Source: Maricaulaceae bacterium EIL42A08
Lineage (GTDB): Bacteria > Pseudomonadota > Alphaproteobacteria > Caulobacterales > Maricaulaceae
Direction: 5' to 3'
DNA length: 64,000 bases
Assembly: GCA_024178355.1 (NCBI GenBank)
Contig: JAMZNZ010000002.1
Coordinates: 601,501 to 665,500, forward strand
Position numbers and translations under genes: made by a program. Below are positions 50,073 through 59,652 of the stretch, piece after piece; the first letter of the stretch is position 1, and each line of letters opens with the position of its first letter. Below the pieces are notes generated by a model. That model was not told the origin of the DNA, searched no databases, and was given only the letters and a program-made list of their open reading frames with translations.

Positions 50073-50905
50073 CCTGCTCCTCCCGGCCAAAGGCCTGGCG
50101 ACGCAAAGTTGACTGCGCCTGCCAGGACTGTCGCCAGCATTAACGCATCAACCCTATCCAGAACGCCGCCATGACCCGGAATAAGTGATCCGGCATCCTT
50201 CACACCGAAACGACGTTTGGCCAGAGACATCATCAGGTCGCCGATAACCGCGGCAATCGCGGTCGGAACCGCCAGGCTGAGCGCCAACATCACTGACAGA
50301 CCAACCCAGTCAGCCAAAAACAAGCCGGCTCCTGCACCGAAACACAGCCCTGCGACAAGCCCCGCCCAGGTCTTGTTCGGGCTGGCCACCGGTAACAACT
50401 TCGGTCCGCCGATCCAGCTGCCAACCAGATACGCAAAGGTATCAGCCGCCCAGACGACGGCAAGCAGGAAGGCAATCGCCTCTAACCCGCCATCCCCGTT
50501 TTGACGCAGGCTGATCAGGATCGCCACAGATGCGGCAACATAGGCAATTCCCAAACCCGTCTCCCAGGCCCGTCCCCGCGGCCAGCGGTCCCAAAGCCCG
50601 CCCAGCGAGCCCGCAACGATCCAGAACAAAGTCCAGACCTGAGCATCCTGCGCGGCCAGCAAGGCGGCCCCGACAGCCGTACCGGTCGCAATGGAAAAGG
50701 CACGGGGCGGAGCGGACTTGTCCGACATACGCACCCATTCCCAGGCCATTGCGGCTGCGAAGGCTGCAATAAAGATCGCGAATGCGTGACCGCCAAGAAT
50801 GACGAGCCCGAGGGAGACGGGCCCCAAAACGAGGGCCGACAGGACCCGTCGTAAAAAAACCGGATCACCGGGCGGGCGCCGCCGGGGCTGATCGGTCTCA
50901 GCCAT
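50069..50905 (-). CDS. cdsA: Phosphatidate cytidylyltransferase
   Basis: CdsA makes CDP-diacylglycerol, the precursor of all phospholipids. The 278-residue protein has about eight membrane helices and the family signature spread over SPNKTWAGLVAG, GDLMMSLAKRRFGVKD and PGHGGVLDRVDAL, with the conserved metal-binding Asp. It overlaps uppS by eight bases upstream and dxr by four downstream. Confidence 0.96.
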   Translation of the reverse strand: MAETDQPRRRPPGDPVFLRRVLSALVLGPVSLGLVILGGHAFAIFIAAFAAAMAWEWVRMSDKSAPPRAFSIATGTAVGAALLAAQDAQVWTLFWIVAGSLGGLWDRWPRGRAWETGLGIAYVAASVAILISLRQNGDGGLEAIAFLLAVVWAADTFAYLVGSWIGGPKLLPVASPNKTWAGLVAGLCFGAGAGLFLADWVGLSVMLALSLAVPTAIAAVIGDLMMSLAKRRFGVKDAGSLIPGHGGVLDRVDALMLATVLAGAVNFASPGLWPGGAG

Positions 50906-51614
50906 TTATGCCACCGTAGCGCCGCTTGCGCCTGGCGTACTCTTCCAGAGCCGCCTTCATGTCCGCCTCGCCGAAATCGGGCCAAAGCACATCGGTGAAA
51001 ACAAATTCAGCGTAGGCGGCCTGCCACAGAAGAAAGTTTGATACCCGATGCTCGCCGCTGGTCCGGATAACCAGATCCGGGTCGGGCATGTCTGTTGTAT
51101 CAAGATAGCGGGCAAAATCAGCTTCCGTCAGATCGGACAGATCCCCATCCCGATCACGGCAGGCTCTGCGCGCCGCTCGAACAATCTCATCGCGCCCGCC
51201 ATAGTTAAAAGCCAGAACAAGCTTGAACTCGGTGTTGTGCAGGGTGCGCTCTTCAGCGTTTTCAATGATTTTGATGAGATCCGGGCTTAGGTCTTCACTG
51301 CGGCCAATCACCTTGACGCGCACGCCCTCTTCCACCAATCGATCAAGGTCGGCCGCCACGAAGCGGCGCAGCAACTCAAATAGAGCCTCAACTTCTTCGG
51401 CGGGTCGGCGCCAGTTTTCAGTGGAGAAGCTGAAGACTGTCAGCTGCTTAACGCCAAGTTCTCCGGCGACTTTGACAGCTTCGCGAAGCGATTCCACACC
51501 TTTGCGGTGCCCAAACACGCGCGGGCGCCCGCGCGACGATGCCCAGCGACCATTCCCATCCATGATGATGGCAACATGATGTAGCGGCAGCGTCTCGACA
51601 CTCGGCTCTGTCAT
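50898..51614 (-). CDS. uppS: Isoprenyl transferase (undecaprenyl pyrophosphate synthase)
   Basis: UppS builds the C55 lipid carrier for peptidoglycan and polysaccharides. The 238 residues start with HVAIIMDGNGRWASSRG (catalytic Asp in MDGN), GHRKGVESLREAV, TVFSFSTENWRRP, and end in RTSGEHRVSNFLLWQAAYAE with DVLWPDF. The length and cis-prenyltransferase motifs are complete. It lies 37 bases downstream of frr in the same direction. Confidence 0.97.
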   Translation of the reverse strand: MTEPSVETLPLHHVAIIMDGNGRWASSRGRPRVFGHRKGVESLREAVKVAGELGVKQLTVFSFSTENWRRPAEEVEALFELLRRFVAADLDRLVEEGVRVKVIGRSEDLSPDLIKIIENAEERTLHNTEFKLVLAFNYGGRDEIVRAARRACRDRDGDLSDLTEADFARYLDTTDMPDPDLVIRTSGEHRVSNFLLWQAAYAEFVFTDVLWPDFGEADMKAALEEYARRKRRYGGING

Positions 51615-51651
51615 GTAAGGACACTCCCGCCTGTGGCGTGCCTCGAGGTCA

Positions 51652-52209
51652 CTAGACCTGCGTGATCTCGTCCTGCTTGTGCTTCAGCAGCTCGTCAATG
51701 TCCTTGATGACGGCGTCAGTGGCCTTCTGGACCTGATCGGACAGCTTCTTCTGCTCATCTTCGCTGATATCACCAGCCTTTTCAGAGCGCTTCAGGGCAT
51801 CCATGCCGTCCCGGCGCACATTGCGTACCGCGACACGTGCGTTTTCCGCGTAGCTTCCGGCCGTCTTGGCAAGATCCGCACGGCGCTCTTCATTCAGCGG
51901 CGGGATCGGAATGCGGATCGACGGGCCTTCGACAACCGGATTCAAACCCAGGGACGAATTGCGGATCGCCTTGTCGACGGCCGGAGCCAGGCTTGCGTCC
52001 CAGACCTGAACCGACAGCATGCGTGGCTCAGGAACGGTCACTGTACCCACCTGATTGATCGGGGTCGGCGTGCCGTAGGCTTCGATCTTGATTGGATCAA
52101 GCAGGCTTGCAGAGGCGCGGCCGGTGCGCAGTCCGGAAAATTCTTTCTTCAGTGCATCCACGGCACCAGCCATGCGGCGCTTGATATCATTGATGTCGAA
52201 ATCCGACAT
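51652..52209 (-). CDS. frr: Ribosome recycling factor
   Basis: RRF splits post-termination ribosomes together with EF-G. The 185 residues contain [36 protein letters not shown], and [16 protein letters not shown], all diagnostic. ATG at 52209 is used; the frame extends to 52227 without family support. It lies 33 bases downstream of pyrH, and 37 upstream of uppS, so it links the translation genes to the envelope genes. Confidence 0.97.
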   Translation of the reverse strand: MSDFDINDIKRRMAGAVDALKKEFSGLRTGRASASLLDPIKIEAYGTPTPINQVGTVTVPEPRMLSVQVWDASLAPAVDKAIRNSSLGLNPVVEGPSIRIPIPPLNEERRADLAKTAGSYAENARVAVRNVRRDGMDALKRSEKAGDISEDEQKKLSDQVQKATDAVIKDIDELLKHKQDEITQV

Positions 52210-52242
52210 GATTTTTCTCCCTGTCAATCGATGCTGACTGGT

Positions 52243-52983
52243 TCAGCTACCGACAATCGTACAGACACCGTCGCCGGCAAGCACGCGCGCCAAGCCACCC
52301 TTCTCGCGGATATTGAACACGACGATCGGGATCTGGTTATCGCGCATCAGCGTCACAGCTGACGCGTCCATCACTTTGAGGTCGCGCGCCAGAACGTCAA
52401 TATAGTCAAGCTGCTCAAAGCGCTTCGCGTCGGGGTTTTTGCGCGGATCGTCATCGTAGACGCCATCCACGCTCGTGCCCTTGAACAGCGCATCGCAGCC
52501 CATCTCCGCCGCGCGGAGCGCTGCAGCGGTATCGGTTGTAAAGAAGGGGTTGCCGGTACCGGCAGCAAAGATCACCACGCGGCCCTTTTCCATGTGGCGC
52601 ACAGCGCGGCGACGGATATAGGGCTCACAGACGGTCGTCATCGGGATGGCTGATTGAACGCGGGATTCAACGCCGAGACGCTCAAGCGAGGTCTGCATGG
52701 CGAGCGCGTTCATGATCGTCGCCAGCATGCCCATATAGTCAGCGGCCGCACGTTCCATGCCTTTGGCGGCTGCGGTCAAACCGCGGAAGATATTCCCACC
52801 ACCGATGACAAGGCAGATTTCATATCCGGCTTCGACAGCCTCACCCACCTCACCGGCAATGCGATCGGCGGTGTTCATGTCAATGCCGTAGGGTTGGTCG
52901 CCCATCAAGGCTTCACCGGAGACCTTTAAAAGAACCCGCTTGAACCGGCCCTCTATCGTCTTCGTGTGCTCAGCCCCATCCAC
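52243..52983 (-). CDS. pyrH: UMP kinase
   Basis: PyrH phosphorylates UMP to UDP. The 246-residue amino-acid-kinase-fold protein shows [46 protein letters not shown], and [20 protein letters not shown]. The frame runs to 53136, but a GTG at 52983 has AAGGGG eight bases upstream and matches the family start, so it is chosen. It is separated from tsf by a hairpin. Confidence 0.95.
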   Translation of the reverse strand: MDGAEHTKTIEGRFKRVLLKVSGEALMGDQPYGIDMNTADRIAGEVGEAVEAGYEICLVIGGGNIFRGLTAAAKGMERAAADYMGMLATIMNALAMQTSLERLGVESRVQSAIPMTTVCEPYIRRRAVRHMEKGRVVIFAAGTGNPFFTTDTAAALRAAEMGCDALFKGTSVDGVYDDDPRKNPDAKRFEQLDYIDVLARDLKVMDASAVTLMRDNQIPIVVFNIREKGGLARVLAGDGVCTIVGS

Positions 52984-53021
52984 GGCGAATCCCCTTTTGA
53001 ATGCTCGACCCTCATATACAC

Positions 53022-53055
53022 GAAGACCCGGCAGACGACAGCCTACCGGGTCTTC
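53022..53055 (-). terminator. Hairpin between tsf and pyrH
   Basis: GAAGACCCGG and CCGGGTCTTC form a perfect 10-base inverted repeat with a 14-base interior that can pair further. It lies 17 bases past the tsf stop. There is no T-run on the minus strand, so it may act as an attenuating or processing hairpin that reduces readthrough into pyrH rather than a full terminator. Confidence 0.55.
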
Positions 53056-53071
53056 AAATGCATGCCCGCTA

Positions 53072-54013
53072 TTAGCCCTTGGCGACAGCGGCGACTTCAG
53101 CTGCGAAGTCTTCTTCTTTCTTCTCAACGCCTTCACCCAGCACCATGCGGATGAAGCCAGTCAGTTCAATCTCGGCACCGGCGTCCTTTTCGGCGGCTTT
53201 CAGGGCCCCCTCGACGGTCACGTCCGGATCAAAAACGAAGGCCTGCTTGAGAAGCACGACTTCCTTGTAAAACTTTTGGATGCGGCCTTCGACCATCTTC
53301 TCGATGATGTTGTCTGGCTTGCCCTGCTGGCGCGCCTGATCAGCGAACACTTCGCGTTCTTTTTCAACGATCGAAGCGTCGACACCATCAACATCAACCG
53401 ACACAGCAGCAGCCGGAGAAGCCGCAGCAACGTGCATGGCGATCTTGCGCCCAAGCTCAGCCAGAACAGCCTTGTCGCCGGAGGACTTCAGCGCGACCAG
53501 CACACCGATCTTGCCCATGTCGGTCGCAGCAGCGTTGTGCACGTATGCTGCAACCACGCCCGGATCGACAGCCAGCGTCGCCGTACGTCGCACGGACATG
53601 TTCTCACCGATCGTTGCGATCAGGTTGGTCAGGCCGTCCTCGACAGACTTGCCGCTGGACATGCTGGAGCCCAGCAGAGCGTCCACGCTGTCAGCGTCCA
53701 CTGCCAGGTTGGCGATCTCACCAACTGCAGCCTGGAAGGTCTCGTTGCGAGCCACAAAGTCAGTTTCAGAGTTCACCTCAACCGCAGCCGCCTTCATGCC
53801 GGCACCGGCGTCAGCGGCAGCGACAGCCACGAGGCCCTCAGCCGCTACGCGGTCAGCTTTTTTCGCGGCCTTTGCGAGACCCTTCTTGCGCAGCCAGTCG
53901 AGGGCCGCTTCCATGTCGCCGTCGTTCTCCACGAGAGCTTTCTTGGCATCCATCATGCCTACGCCGGTTTTCTCGCGCAGGTCTTTAACAAGTGCGGCTG
54001 TAATCTTAGCCAT
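53072..54013 (-). CDS. tsf: Elongation factor Ts
   Basis: EF-Ts recharges EF-Tu with GTP. The 313 residues contain the N-terminal UBA-like helix bundle with [19 protein letters not shown], the core domain ([16 protein letters not shown]), the coiled-coil dimerisation arm and the C-terminal module. Length is typical for alphaproteobacteria. It follows rpsB by 29 bases in the same direction, the nearly universal rpsB-tsf operon. Confidence 0.97.
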   Translation of the reverse strand: MAKITAALVKDLREKTGVGMMDAKKALVENDGDMEAALDWLRKKGLAKAAKKADRVAAEGLVAVAAADAGAGMKAAAVEVNSETDFVARNETFQAAVGEIANLAVDADSVDALLGSSMSSGKSVEDGLTNLIATIGENMSVRRTATLAVDPGVVAAYVHNAAATDMGKIGVLVALKSSGDKAVLAELGRKIAMHVAAASPAAAVSVDVDGVDASIVEKEREVFADQARQQGKPDNIIEKMVEGRIQKFYKEVVLLKQAFVFDPDVTVEGALKAAEKDAGAEIELTGFIRMVLGEGVEKKEEDFAAEVAAVAKG

Positions 54014-54042
54014 GGGGAGTTCTCCTTGTCGCGTTACAGCGA

Positions 54043-54906
54043 TTATTCGGACTTGGTCTGGGCTTCGGCAGGGGCTTCTTCGGCCGGTGCTGCGTCAGCT
54101 TTTTCTTCTGCCGGAGCTTCTGCAGCCGCCTCAGCCGGTGCTTCTTCAGCAATGCCGAGTGCCTCTTCAGATGGAGCTTCAGACGCACCCAGATCCATGC
54201 CCAGAGCGGCCTGGCTGTCAGAGATGCCGTCCAGCACAGCGTCAGCAATCAGCTCGCAGTAGAGCGTGATGGCGCGTGCAGCGTCGTCGTTGGCCGGGAT
54301 CGGGAAGTCAATCGGGTCAGGGTCACAGTTGGTGTCGACCACAGCCACGACCGGGATGTTCAGACGCTTGGCTTCCTGAATTGCGATCGCTTCCTTGTTG
54401 GTGTCGATCACAATCATCAGATCGGGTGTACCGCCCATTTCCTTGATCCCGCCAAGCGAACGCTCGAGCTTCTCGCGCTCGCGAGACAGCATCAGGATTT
54501 CTTTCTTGGTCAGACCGGTCGGGCCACCTTCAGCGTCCAGCAGGCCTTCAAGCTCGCGCAGACGGGTGATGGACTTGGAGATGGTCTGCCAGTTGGTGAG
54601 CGTACCGCCCAGCCAACGGTGGTTCATGTAGTATTGCGCGCAGCGCTGAGCCGCAGCAGCAATCGGGTCAGCTGCCTGACGCTTGGTGCCCACAAACAGA
54701 ACGCGACCGCCCGCAGACGCAACTTCGCGCACCTTCACCAGAGCCTGGTGCAGCAGCGGAACCGTCTGGGACAGGTCGATAATGTGGATGTTGGAACGCT
54801 CACCAAAGATGAAGTTCTTCATCTTCGGATTCCAGCGGTGGGCCTGGTGACCAAAGTGCGCACCAGCTTCCAGGAGCTGACGCATGGAGAATTCAGGAAG
54901 GGCCAT
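54043..54906 (-). CDS. rpsB: Ribosomal protein S2
   Basis: S2 of the 30S subunit, 287 residues. Core motifs are [51 protein letters not shown]-like [14 protein letters not shown], and [13 protein letters not shown]. After about residue 230 a tail of some 55 residues is almost all Ala, Glu and Pro, an extension seen in several alphaproteobacterial S2 proteins. ATG at 54906 is the family start. A good promoter lies 134 bases upstream, leaving a structured leader. Confidence 0.97.
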   Translation of the reverse strand: MALPEFSMRQLLEAGAHFGHQAHRWNPKMKNFIFGERSNIHIIDLSQTVPLLHQALVKVREVASAGGRVLFVGTKRQAADPIAAAAQRCAQYYMNHRWLGGTLTNWQTISKSITRLRELEGLLDAEGGPTGLTKKEILMLSREREKLERSLGGIKEMGGTPDLMIVIDTNKEAIAIQEAKRLNIPVVAVVDTNCDPDPIDFPIPANDDAARAITLYCELIADAVLDGISDSQAALGMDLGASEAPSEEALGIAEEAPAEAAAEAPAEEKADAAPAEEAPAEAQTKSE

Positions 54907-54927
54907 CGATTTAATCCTTTTCCGGTT

Positions 54928-54970
54928 GGCCTCCGTAGGGCGGAGCCACTTCTTCAAAGGACCGAAGTCC
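54928..54970 (-). promoter_or_regulatory. Structured 5' leader of rpsB
   Basis: Two hairpins lie in the predicted leader. GGAC-TTCG-GTCC (54959-54970 with neighbouring pairs) has a stable UUCG tetraloop on the mRNA. GGCTCCG-CCCTA-CGGAGGCC (54928-54947) ends 21 bases before the ATG, close to the ribosome site. Autoregulation by S2 through its leader is known in other proteobacteria; that these stems serve it is inference. Confidence 0.45.
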
Positions 54971-55040
54971 CTATTCAAAGCAACACCGGAGCGACATCTG
55001 ACCACCAGATGCCGAAGCCCCACGTGCGTGATTGCGCGCG

Positions 55041-55069
55041 CTTATAGGCCCGTCGGCCCTTTGTCGCAA
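55041..55069 (-). promoter_or_regulatory. rpsB-tsf promoter
   Basis: On the minus strand TTGCGA (55069-55064) and TATAAG (55046-55041) are separated by exactly 17 bases. Initiation near 55034 would give a leader of about 127 bases before rpsB. Confidence 0.65.
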
Positions 55070-55200
55070 GCCATGAAGGCTGATCAAATCAGATCAGGCG
55101 CACAGGGATGGTTGCCGGTCACCACACAAGACACCCCGAAGCGCCGACGATCAGGCGTACCACCACACCGTCCAGCGGAGGATGAGGCGGCACCAAGCCC

Positions 55201-58200
55201 CTATAATTGCTCGATTTTCTCGACCCCTGAGACGGCCTTGATCGCAGCCCTTGCGGCCGGGTGGATGGCATGCTGGCCCGGCAGGCGCAACTCCGCCGAG
55301 CGACCATCGGCGAGCGGTACGATCAGATGCATGCCGCCTCTGGCCCCTTCGCGTTCATTGGCCCGCTCAATCCGCCGCTTCAGGCTTTCAAGAACCGAAA
55401 CGTCGGAAAGCCGAATACGCAGGCCCTCTCCCGAATGCTCTTTGGAGAATGGGTCAATGACATCCGCTCCGTCCAGGATCAGGCGCATGCCTTCATCGTT
55501 GTCCTCAATCTTCATGTTGAGGCTGGCGGCCGCACCGGGTTCGAGAACCTCGCGCACCTCGCGTAACACCTTTGGCGGGACAAGCGCTTCAAATTCACCT
55601 GAAGGGTCGGACAGGGTCACAAAGGCAAACTTCTCGCCGGAGCGTTGGGACACCTTCTCCTGGCGACGGCGCACCATCGCCGCCATGCGTGCTGCGCGCG
55701 CACCATCGGCCACTTTCGCAGGCAGCTCGGCAAACAGGCTCACGCCACGACGCGCCAGAGCCGGGCGCATGTCATCAAGCGGGTGGCCGGAAAGATAGAA
55801 GCCAACCGCAGACAACTCCTCATCGAGGCGACGGACCGGATCGAAAGGCTCCACGTCAGGCAGATGCGGACGCGCCAGACCGGGCGCATCCCCGCCACCG
55901 CCACCAAACAGTGAGACCTGCGCACTTTCGCGCTCGGCGTGGGCAGACTGGCTGAACGCCAGAAGCGTCTCAGCCGCCGCCAGCGCCTTGGCGCGATCTG
56001 GCTCCAGCGTATCAAACGCCCCTGCCCTCGCGAGGTTTTCAAGCGCACGCTTGTTGACGTGACGTGGATCGACGCGCTCTGCAAAGTCAAACAGATCCTT
56101 GAAGGGCCCGCCCTTTCGGCGCACGTCGGCCACGTGCTCCATCGCCGAAAAGCCCACATTGCGGATGGCTCCAAGCGCGTAACGAAGCTTGCCATCTTCA
56201 AGCGAGAAGTCAGCTTCTGATGCGTTCACGTCCGGCGGCAGCACTTCGATCCCCATGCGCCGGGCCTCCTGGAAGAACACAGCAAGCTTTTCGGTATTTG
56301 CGGCATCAAGGCTCATCAGGGCGGCCAGGAATGCGACCGGATGGTTCGCCTTCAACCAGCCGGTTTGATACGCAATCACGGCATAGGCGGCAGCGTGGGA
56401 TTTATTGAAGCCGTAGCCGGCAAATTCGGCAACCAGATCAAAGATATAGTTGGCCTTGTCTTTTGAGACGTCGTTCTTGCCGGCACCTTCAAGGAAGCGG
56501 ACACGCTGCTTGTCCATCTCTTCCTTTTTCTTTTTACCCATGGCGCGGCGCAGAAGGTCAGCTTCACCCAGCGAGTAGCCCGACAGGATCTGGGCGATCT
56601 GCATCACCTGTTCCTGATAGATGATCACCCCGAAGGTTTCCTTCAGGATCGGCTCAAGATCGGGGTGGAGATAATCGGGCTCCTCCTGACCAAACTTACG
56701 ACGTACATAGACGTCGATATTCTTCATCGGCCCCGGGCGATAAAGCGAAATCAGAGCGATAATGTCTTCAATGGTGTCGGGCTTCAGCTTCTTAAGCGTA
56801 TCTCGCATGCCCGAGCTTTCCAGCTGGAACACACCGATGGAGCCTCCGGATGCCAGAAGCTCATACGTGGCCGGCTCATCAAAGCCCATCGCATCCATGT
56901 CGGGACGTTCAAGGCCAGCACCTTCGATATAATCGAGCGCACGTGCGATCACCGTGAGCGTTTTCAGCCCCAGGAAGTCGAACTTCACGAGCCCAGCTGG
57001 TTCAACCCATTTCATGTTGAACTGGGTCGCTGGGAGATCAGACCGCGGGTCCTGGTAAAGCGGGACGAGCTCAGTCAGCGGCCGGTCCCCAATCACCACA
57101 CCGGCAGCGTGGGTCGAGGCGTTTCGAAACAGTCCCTCCAGCTGAAGCGCAACGTCGATCAGGCGATCCACCATGGCGTCTTCGCGGCGCATTTCCTGCA
57201 GTTTGGGCTCGGTTTCCACCGCTTGGGCCAGCGTCACCGGTTGCGCCGGATTGTTGGGCACCAACTTGGCAATTCGGTCAACAAGACCGAAGGGAAGCTG
57301 GAGGACCCGCCCCACATCGCGAACAACGGCACGCGCCTGAAGCGTACCAAAAGTGATGATCTGAGCGACCCGGTCATCACCGTAGCGATCCCTCACATAA
57401 CGGATCACCTCGCCGCGCCGGTCCTGACAGAAGTCCACGTCGAAGTCCGGCATGGAAACGCGTTCCGGGTTCAAGAAGCGCTCAAACAGAAGCCCGAAGC
57501 GAAGAGGATCAAGATCGGTAATCGTGAGCGCCCAGGCAACCAGCGAGCCAGCGCCTGAACCCCGCCCCGGCCCCACAGGAATATCCTGAGACTTTGCCCA
57601 CTGGATGAAGTCCGAAACGATCAGGAAGTAGCCCGGAAACCCCATCTTCTCGATGATGCCAAGCTCGTAATCGAGGCGCTCCATATACTCGGATTCCGGA
57701 GCGGCTGGGTCGACCTTCTCGAGCCGCTCCTTCAGGCCTTCAAGCGCACGGGCGCGCAGTTCCTCAGCCTCGTTACGGTCACCCTTGGTGGGGAAGCTGG
57801 GCAGGATCGGAGCACCGGTGCGCGGGCGAAAGGCGCAGCGACGCGCGATATCAAGCGTTGATTCAATCGCTTCAGGCAGGTCGGCAAAGCGCTCGACCAT
57901 GTCCGCGCCCGACTTGAACGCATGCTCAGGCGTCACCTTGCGGCGATCCTCAACACTGACATAGGTCCCTTCAGAAATGCACATGAGCGCGTCATGGGCC
58001 TGATGGAGTGCGGGGCGCGCAAAATAAGGTTCATTGGTCGCCACAAGCGGGATATCGCGGGCATAGGCCTGATCAACCAGCACGCCCTCAGCCGTGACAT
58101 CATCGGCGCGCCCGTGGCGCTGCAACTCGATATAAAGCCGGTCGCCATAGGCCGCTTCAAGCTTGTCGAGGATGTCCAGCGCCTGGGGTTCTCGCCCCGA

Positions 58201-58650
58201 ACAGATCAGACGATTGAGGACCCCGTCATGCCCGCCGGTTAGGCAGATCAGCCCCTCATTAAGGTCGAGGAGTTTCTGAAGGGGAATGTGAGCAATGTCC
58301 GTGGCGGCCACATCAAGATAGGCCGCAGACGACAGCTTCATCAGGTTTGCGTAGCCGGCTTCAGACTGCGCGAGAACCACAAGTGTGCCGGTTGGCTCTG
58401 ATCGCTCACCGGGGCGCGGAGCCTCGGTCAGAACAGACAGTGTGCAGCCAATGATGGGCTGAACGCCCTCGCCTGAAAGAACCTCTGAAAACTCCAGAGC
58501 ACCAAACAGATTGTTGGTGTCGGTCAGAGCCGCCGCCGGCATGTCGTGAGCACGACAAAGTTCGGCGGTTTCCTTGATACGGATAGCCCCTTCAAGCAGC
58601 GAATACGGCGACCGCACGCGAAGATGAACAAAGGGGATTTTGTCCGACAT
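55201..58650 (-). CDS. dnaE: DNA polymerase III alpha subunit
   Basis: The replicative polymerase subunit, 1149 residues. The PHP domain starts at [16 protein letters not shown]; the His of the usual second position is Arg, so a metal-dependent PHP exonuclease is unlikely, as in other proteobacterial DnaE proteins. The polymerase core shows [14 protein letters not shown], the catalytic Asp pair in [15 protein letters not shown], and [10 protein letters not shown]. The beta-clamp and OB regions follow in the last third ([15 protein letters not shown]). ATG at 58650 has GGAG six bases upstream. A 30-codon membrane-peptide gene ends 77 bases upstream in the same direction, so the two may share the LexA-boxed promoter. 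Confidence 0.97.
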   Translation of the reverse strand: MSDKIPFVHLRVRSPYSLLEGAIRIKETAELCRAHDMPAAALTDTNNLFGALEFSEVLSGEGVQPIIGCTLSVLTEAPRPGERSEPTGTLVVLAQSEAGYANLMKLSSAAYLDVAATDIAHIPLQKLLDLNEGLICLTGGHDGVLNRLICSGREPQALDILDKLEAAYGDRLYIELQRHGRADDVTAEGVLVDQAYARDIPLVATNEPYFARPALHQAHDALMCISEGTYVSVEDRRKVTPEHAFKSGADMVERFADLPEAIESTLDIARRCAFRPRTGAPILPSFPTKGDRNEAEELRARALEGLKERLEKVDPAAPESEYMERLDYELGIIEKMGFPGYFLIVSDFIQWAKSQDIPVGPGRGSGAGSLVAWALTITDLDPLRFGLLFERFLNPERVSMPDFDVDFCQDRRGEVIRYVRDRYGDDRVAQIITFGTLQARAVVRDVGRVLQLPFGLVDRIAKLVPNNPAQPVTLAQAVETEPKLQEMRREDAMVDRLIDVALQLEGLFRNASTHAAGVVIGDRPLTELVPLYQDPRSDLPATQFNMKWVEPAGLVKFDFLGLKTLTVIARALDYIEGAGLERPDMDAMGFDEPATYELLASGGSIGVFQLESSGMRDTLKKLKPDTIEDIIALISLYRPGPMKNIDVYVRRKFGQEEPDYLHPDLEPILKETFGVIIYQEQVMQIAQILSGYSLGEADLLRRAMGKKKKEEMDKQRVRFLEGAGKNDVSKDKANYIFDLVAEFAGYGFNKSHAAAYAVIAYQTGWLKANHPVAFLAALMSLDAANTEKLAVFFQEARRMGIEVLPPDVNASEADFSLEDGKLRYALGAIRNVGFSAMEHVADVRRKGGPFKDLFDFAERVDPRHVNKRALENLARAGAFDTLEPDRAKALAAAETLLAFSQSAHAERESAQVSLFGGGGGDAPGLARPHLPDVEPFDPVRRLDEELSAVGFYLSGHPLDDMRPALARRGVSLFAELPAKVADGARAARMAAMVRRRQEKVSQRSGEKFAFVTLSDPSGEFEALVPPKVLREVREVLEPGAAASLNMKIEDNDEGMRLILDGADVIDPFSKEHSGEGLRIRLSDVSVLESLKRRIERANEREGARGGMHLIVPLADGRSAELRLPGQHAIHPAARAAIKAVSGVEKIEQL

Positions 58651-58726
58651 ATCCGGCTCCACAAAGGCAGGGCGCGCGTTCCGCGACTCGAAAGGCGTTC
58701 AGCTTAACCCGCCAGAGCCAGTGCGG

Positions 58727-58819
58727 TCAGCCGACGATTGCGGCTCCCAGTGTCAACGCGGTTGCCATAAAGCCAACAATCACCGCAGCAGTGGTTAGAT
58801 CCTGAACGAAATCACGCAT
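58727..58819 (-). CDS. 30-residue single-helix membrane peptide, SidA-like SOS candidate
   Basis: A very short gene, missed by usual length cut-offs. ATG at 58819 has AAGGA nine bases upstream (58827-58831 region), and the 30 codons end in TGA at 58727. The product begins MRDFVQDLTTAA and is one hydrophobic helix from about residue 10 to 29 (AVIVGFMATALTL, then GAAIVG), with a short charged N-terminus, so it should sit in the inner membrane. Two LexA-like boxes and a TTGACG -35 lie just upstream. Caulobacter SidA is a 29-residue, SOS-induced inner-membrane peptide that inhibits division through FtsW and FtsN; size, topology and control agree. Homology itself is unproven because short helices align poorly. 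Confidence 0.6.
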   Translation of the reverse strand: MRDFVQDLTTAAVIVGFMATALTLGAAIVG

Positions 58820-58854
58820 GGGAACAGTCCTTGTACAAAGCCGCTTATGCAGCT

Positions 58855-58904
58855 ATTCCTGTTTTGTTCTCCTTTACATATTCGCCTTTTGTTCTGCTCG
58901 TCAA
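58855..58904 (-). promoter_or_regulatory. Promoter with two tandem LexA-like boxes
   Basis: On the plus strand ATTC-CTGTTTT-GTTC (58855-58869) and ATTC-GCCTTTT-GTTC (58880-58894) each match GTTC-N7-GTTC with a single change in the same position, 25 bases apart. On the coding strand the half-sites read GAAC-N7-GAAT, the same orientation as at lexA. TTGACG (58904-58899) is a near-consensus -35; ATATGT or TATGTA around 58875-58881 is a weak -10. One box sits in the spacer, the other near the predicted start site, so LexA could block initiation twice over. Confidence 0.6.
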
Positions 58905-58959
58905 GAGGGTTGACTCGATTTTTTTCGAAGGTGTGGAATATCAAGCTACTAGGCGGCAA

Positions 58960-59652
58960 TCAGCCAGGAGCCTGCCATGCCACCAGCTTGCCTTTATCCA
59001 GCGTAATGACCCGGTCCATGCGGTCAGCAAGAGTAAAATTATGTGTCGCGACAAGAGCCGCAGCGCCGGTTTCGCGGCACGCAGACCGCATCGCCTCAAA
59101 CACCTGGTCGGAGGTATCGGGGTCGAGATTACCTGTCGGCTCATCGGCGAGGAGAACGCTAGGCCTGTTGGCCAAGGCGCGTGCAATCGCGACGCGTTGT
59201 TGCTCCCCCCCTGACAGCTGACCGGGCCGATGCGTCAACCGATCTCCAAGCCCAAGCAGCACCAGGCGTTCGGTCGCGGCCTTGTCGGCAGCTCTTGCGC
59301 TCAAGCCCGCGATACGAGCGGGCAGAGAGACGTTCTCTAACGCATTAAGTTCGGCTAGCAAGTGGTGGAATTGATAAACGAAACCAATTTCGTCGCGGCG
59401 CAGGCGCGTACGCTCGGCCTCGCCGAGTTCGAAGCCATTGCGACCGCCGATCAAAACCTCACCGCCATCAGGGCGCTCAAGAAGAGCGGCGGCGTGAAGC
59501 AATGAAGACTTACCTGAGCCTGATGGCCCGACAAGCCCGACAAGCTCGCCCGGGTTCAGATCGAGATCCGCTCCCGTCAGAACGCAGAGCGCTTCACCCT
59601 CGGTCTGATAAGTACGCTTCAGGCCGCGCAGGCTGAGAGCTGGATTACTCAT
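58960..59652 (-). CDS. lolD: Lipoprotein-releasing ABC ATPase LolD
   Basis: The ATPase of LolCDE, which extracts lipoproteins from the inner membrane. The 230 residues carry Walker A (GPSGSGKSSLL), the Q-loop, the signature LSGGEQQRVAIARAL, Walker B (VLLADEPTGNLD) and the H-loop (ATHNFTLADRMD). ATG at 59652 overlaps the lolC stop by eight bases, indicating coupling; the longer frame to 59913 only overlaps lolC and is a shadow. Confidence 0.95.
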   Translation of the reverse strand: MSNPALSLRGLKRTYQTEGEALCVLTGADLDLNPGELVGLVGPSGSGKSSLLHAAALLERPDGGEVLIGGRNGFELGEAERTRLRRDEIGFVYQFHHLLAELNALENVSLPARIAGLSARAADKAATERLVLLGLGDRLTHRPGQLSGGEQQRVAIARALANRPSVLLADEPTGNLDPDTSDQVFEAMRSACRETGAAALVATHNFTLADRMDRVITLDKGKLVAWQAPG

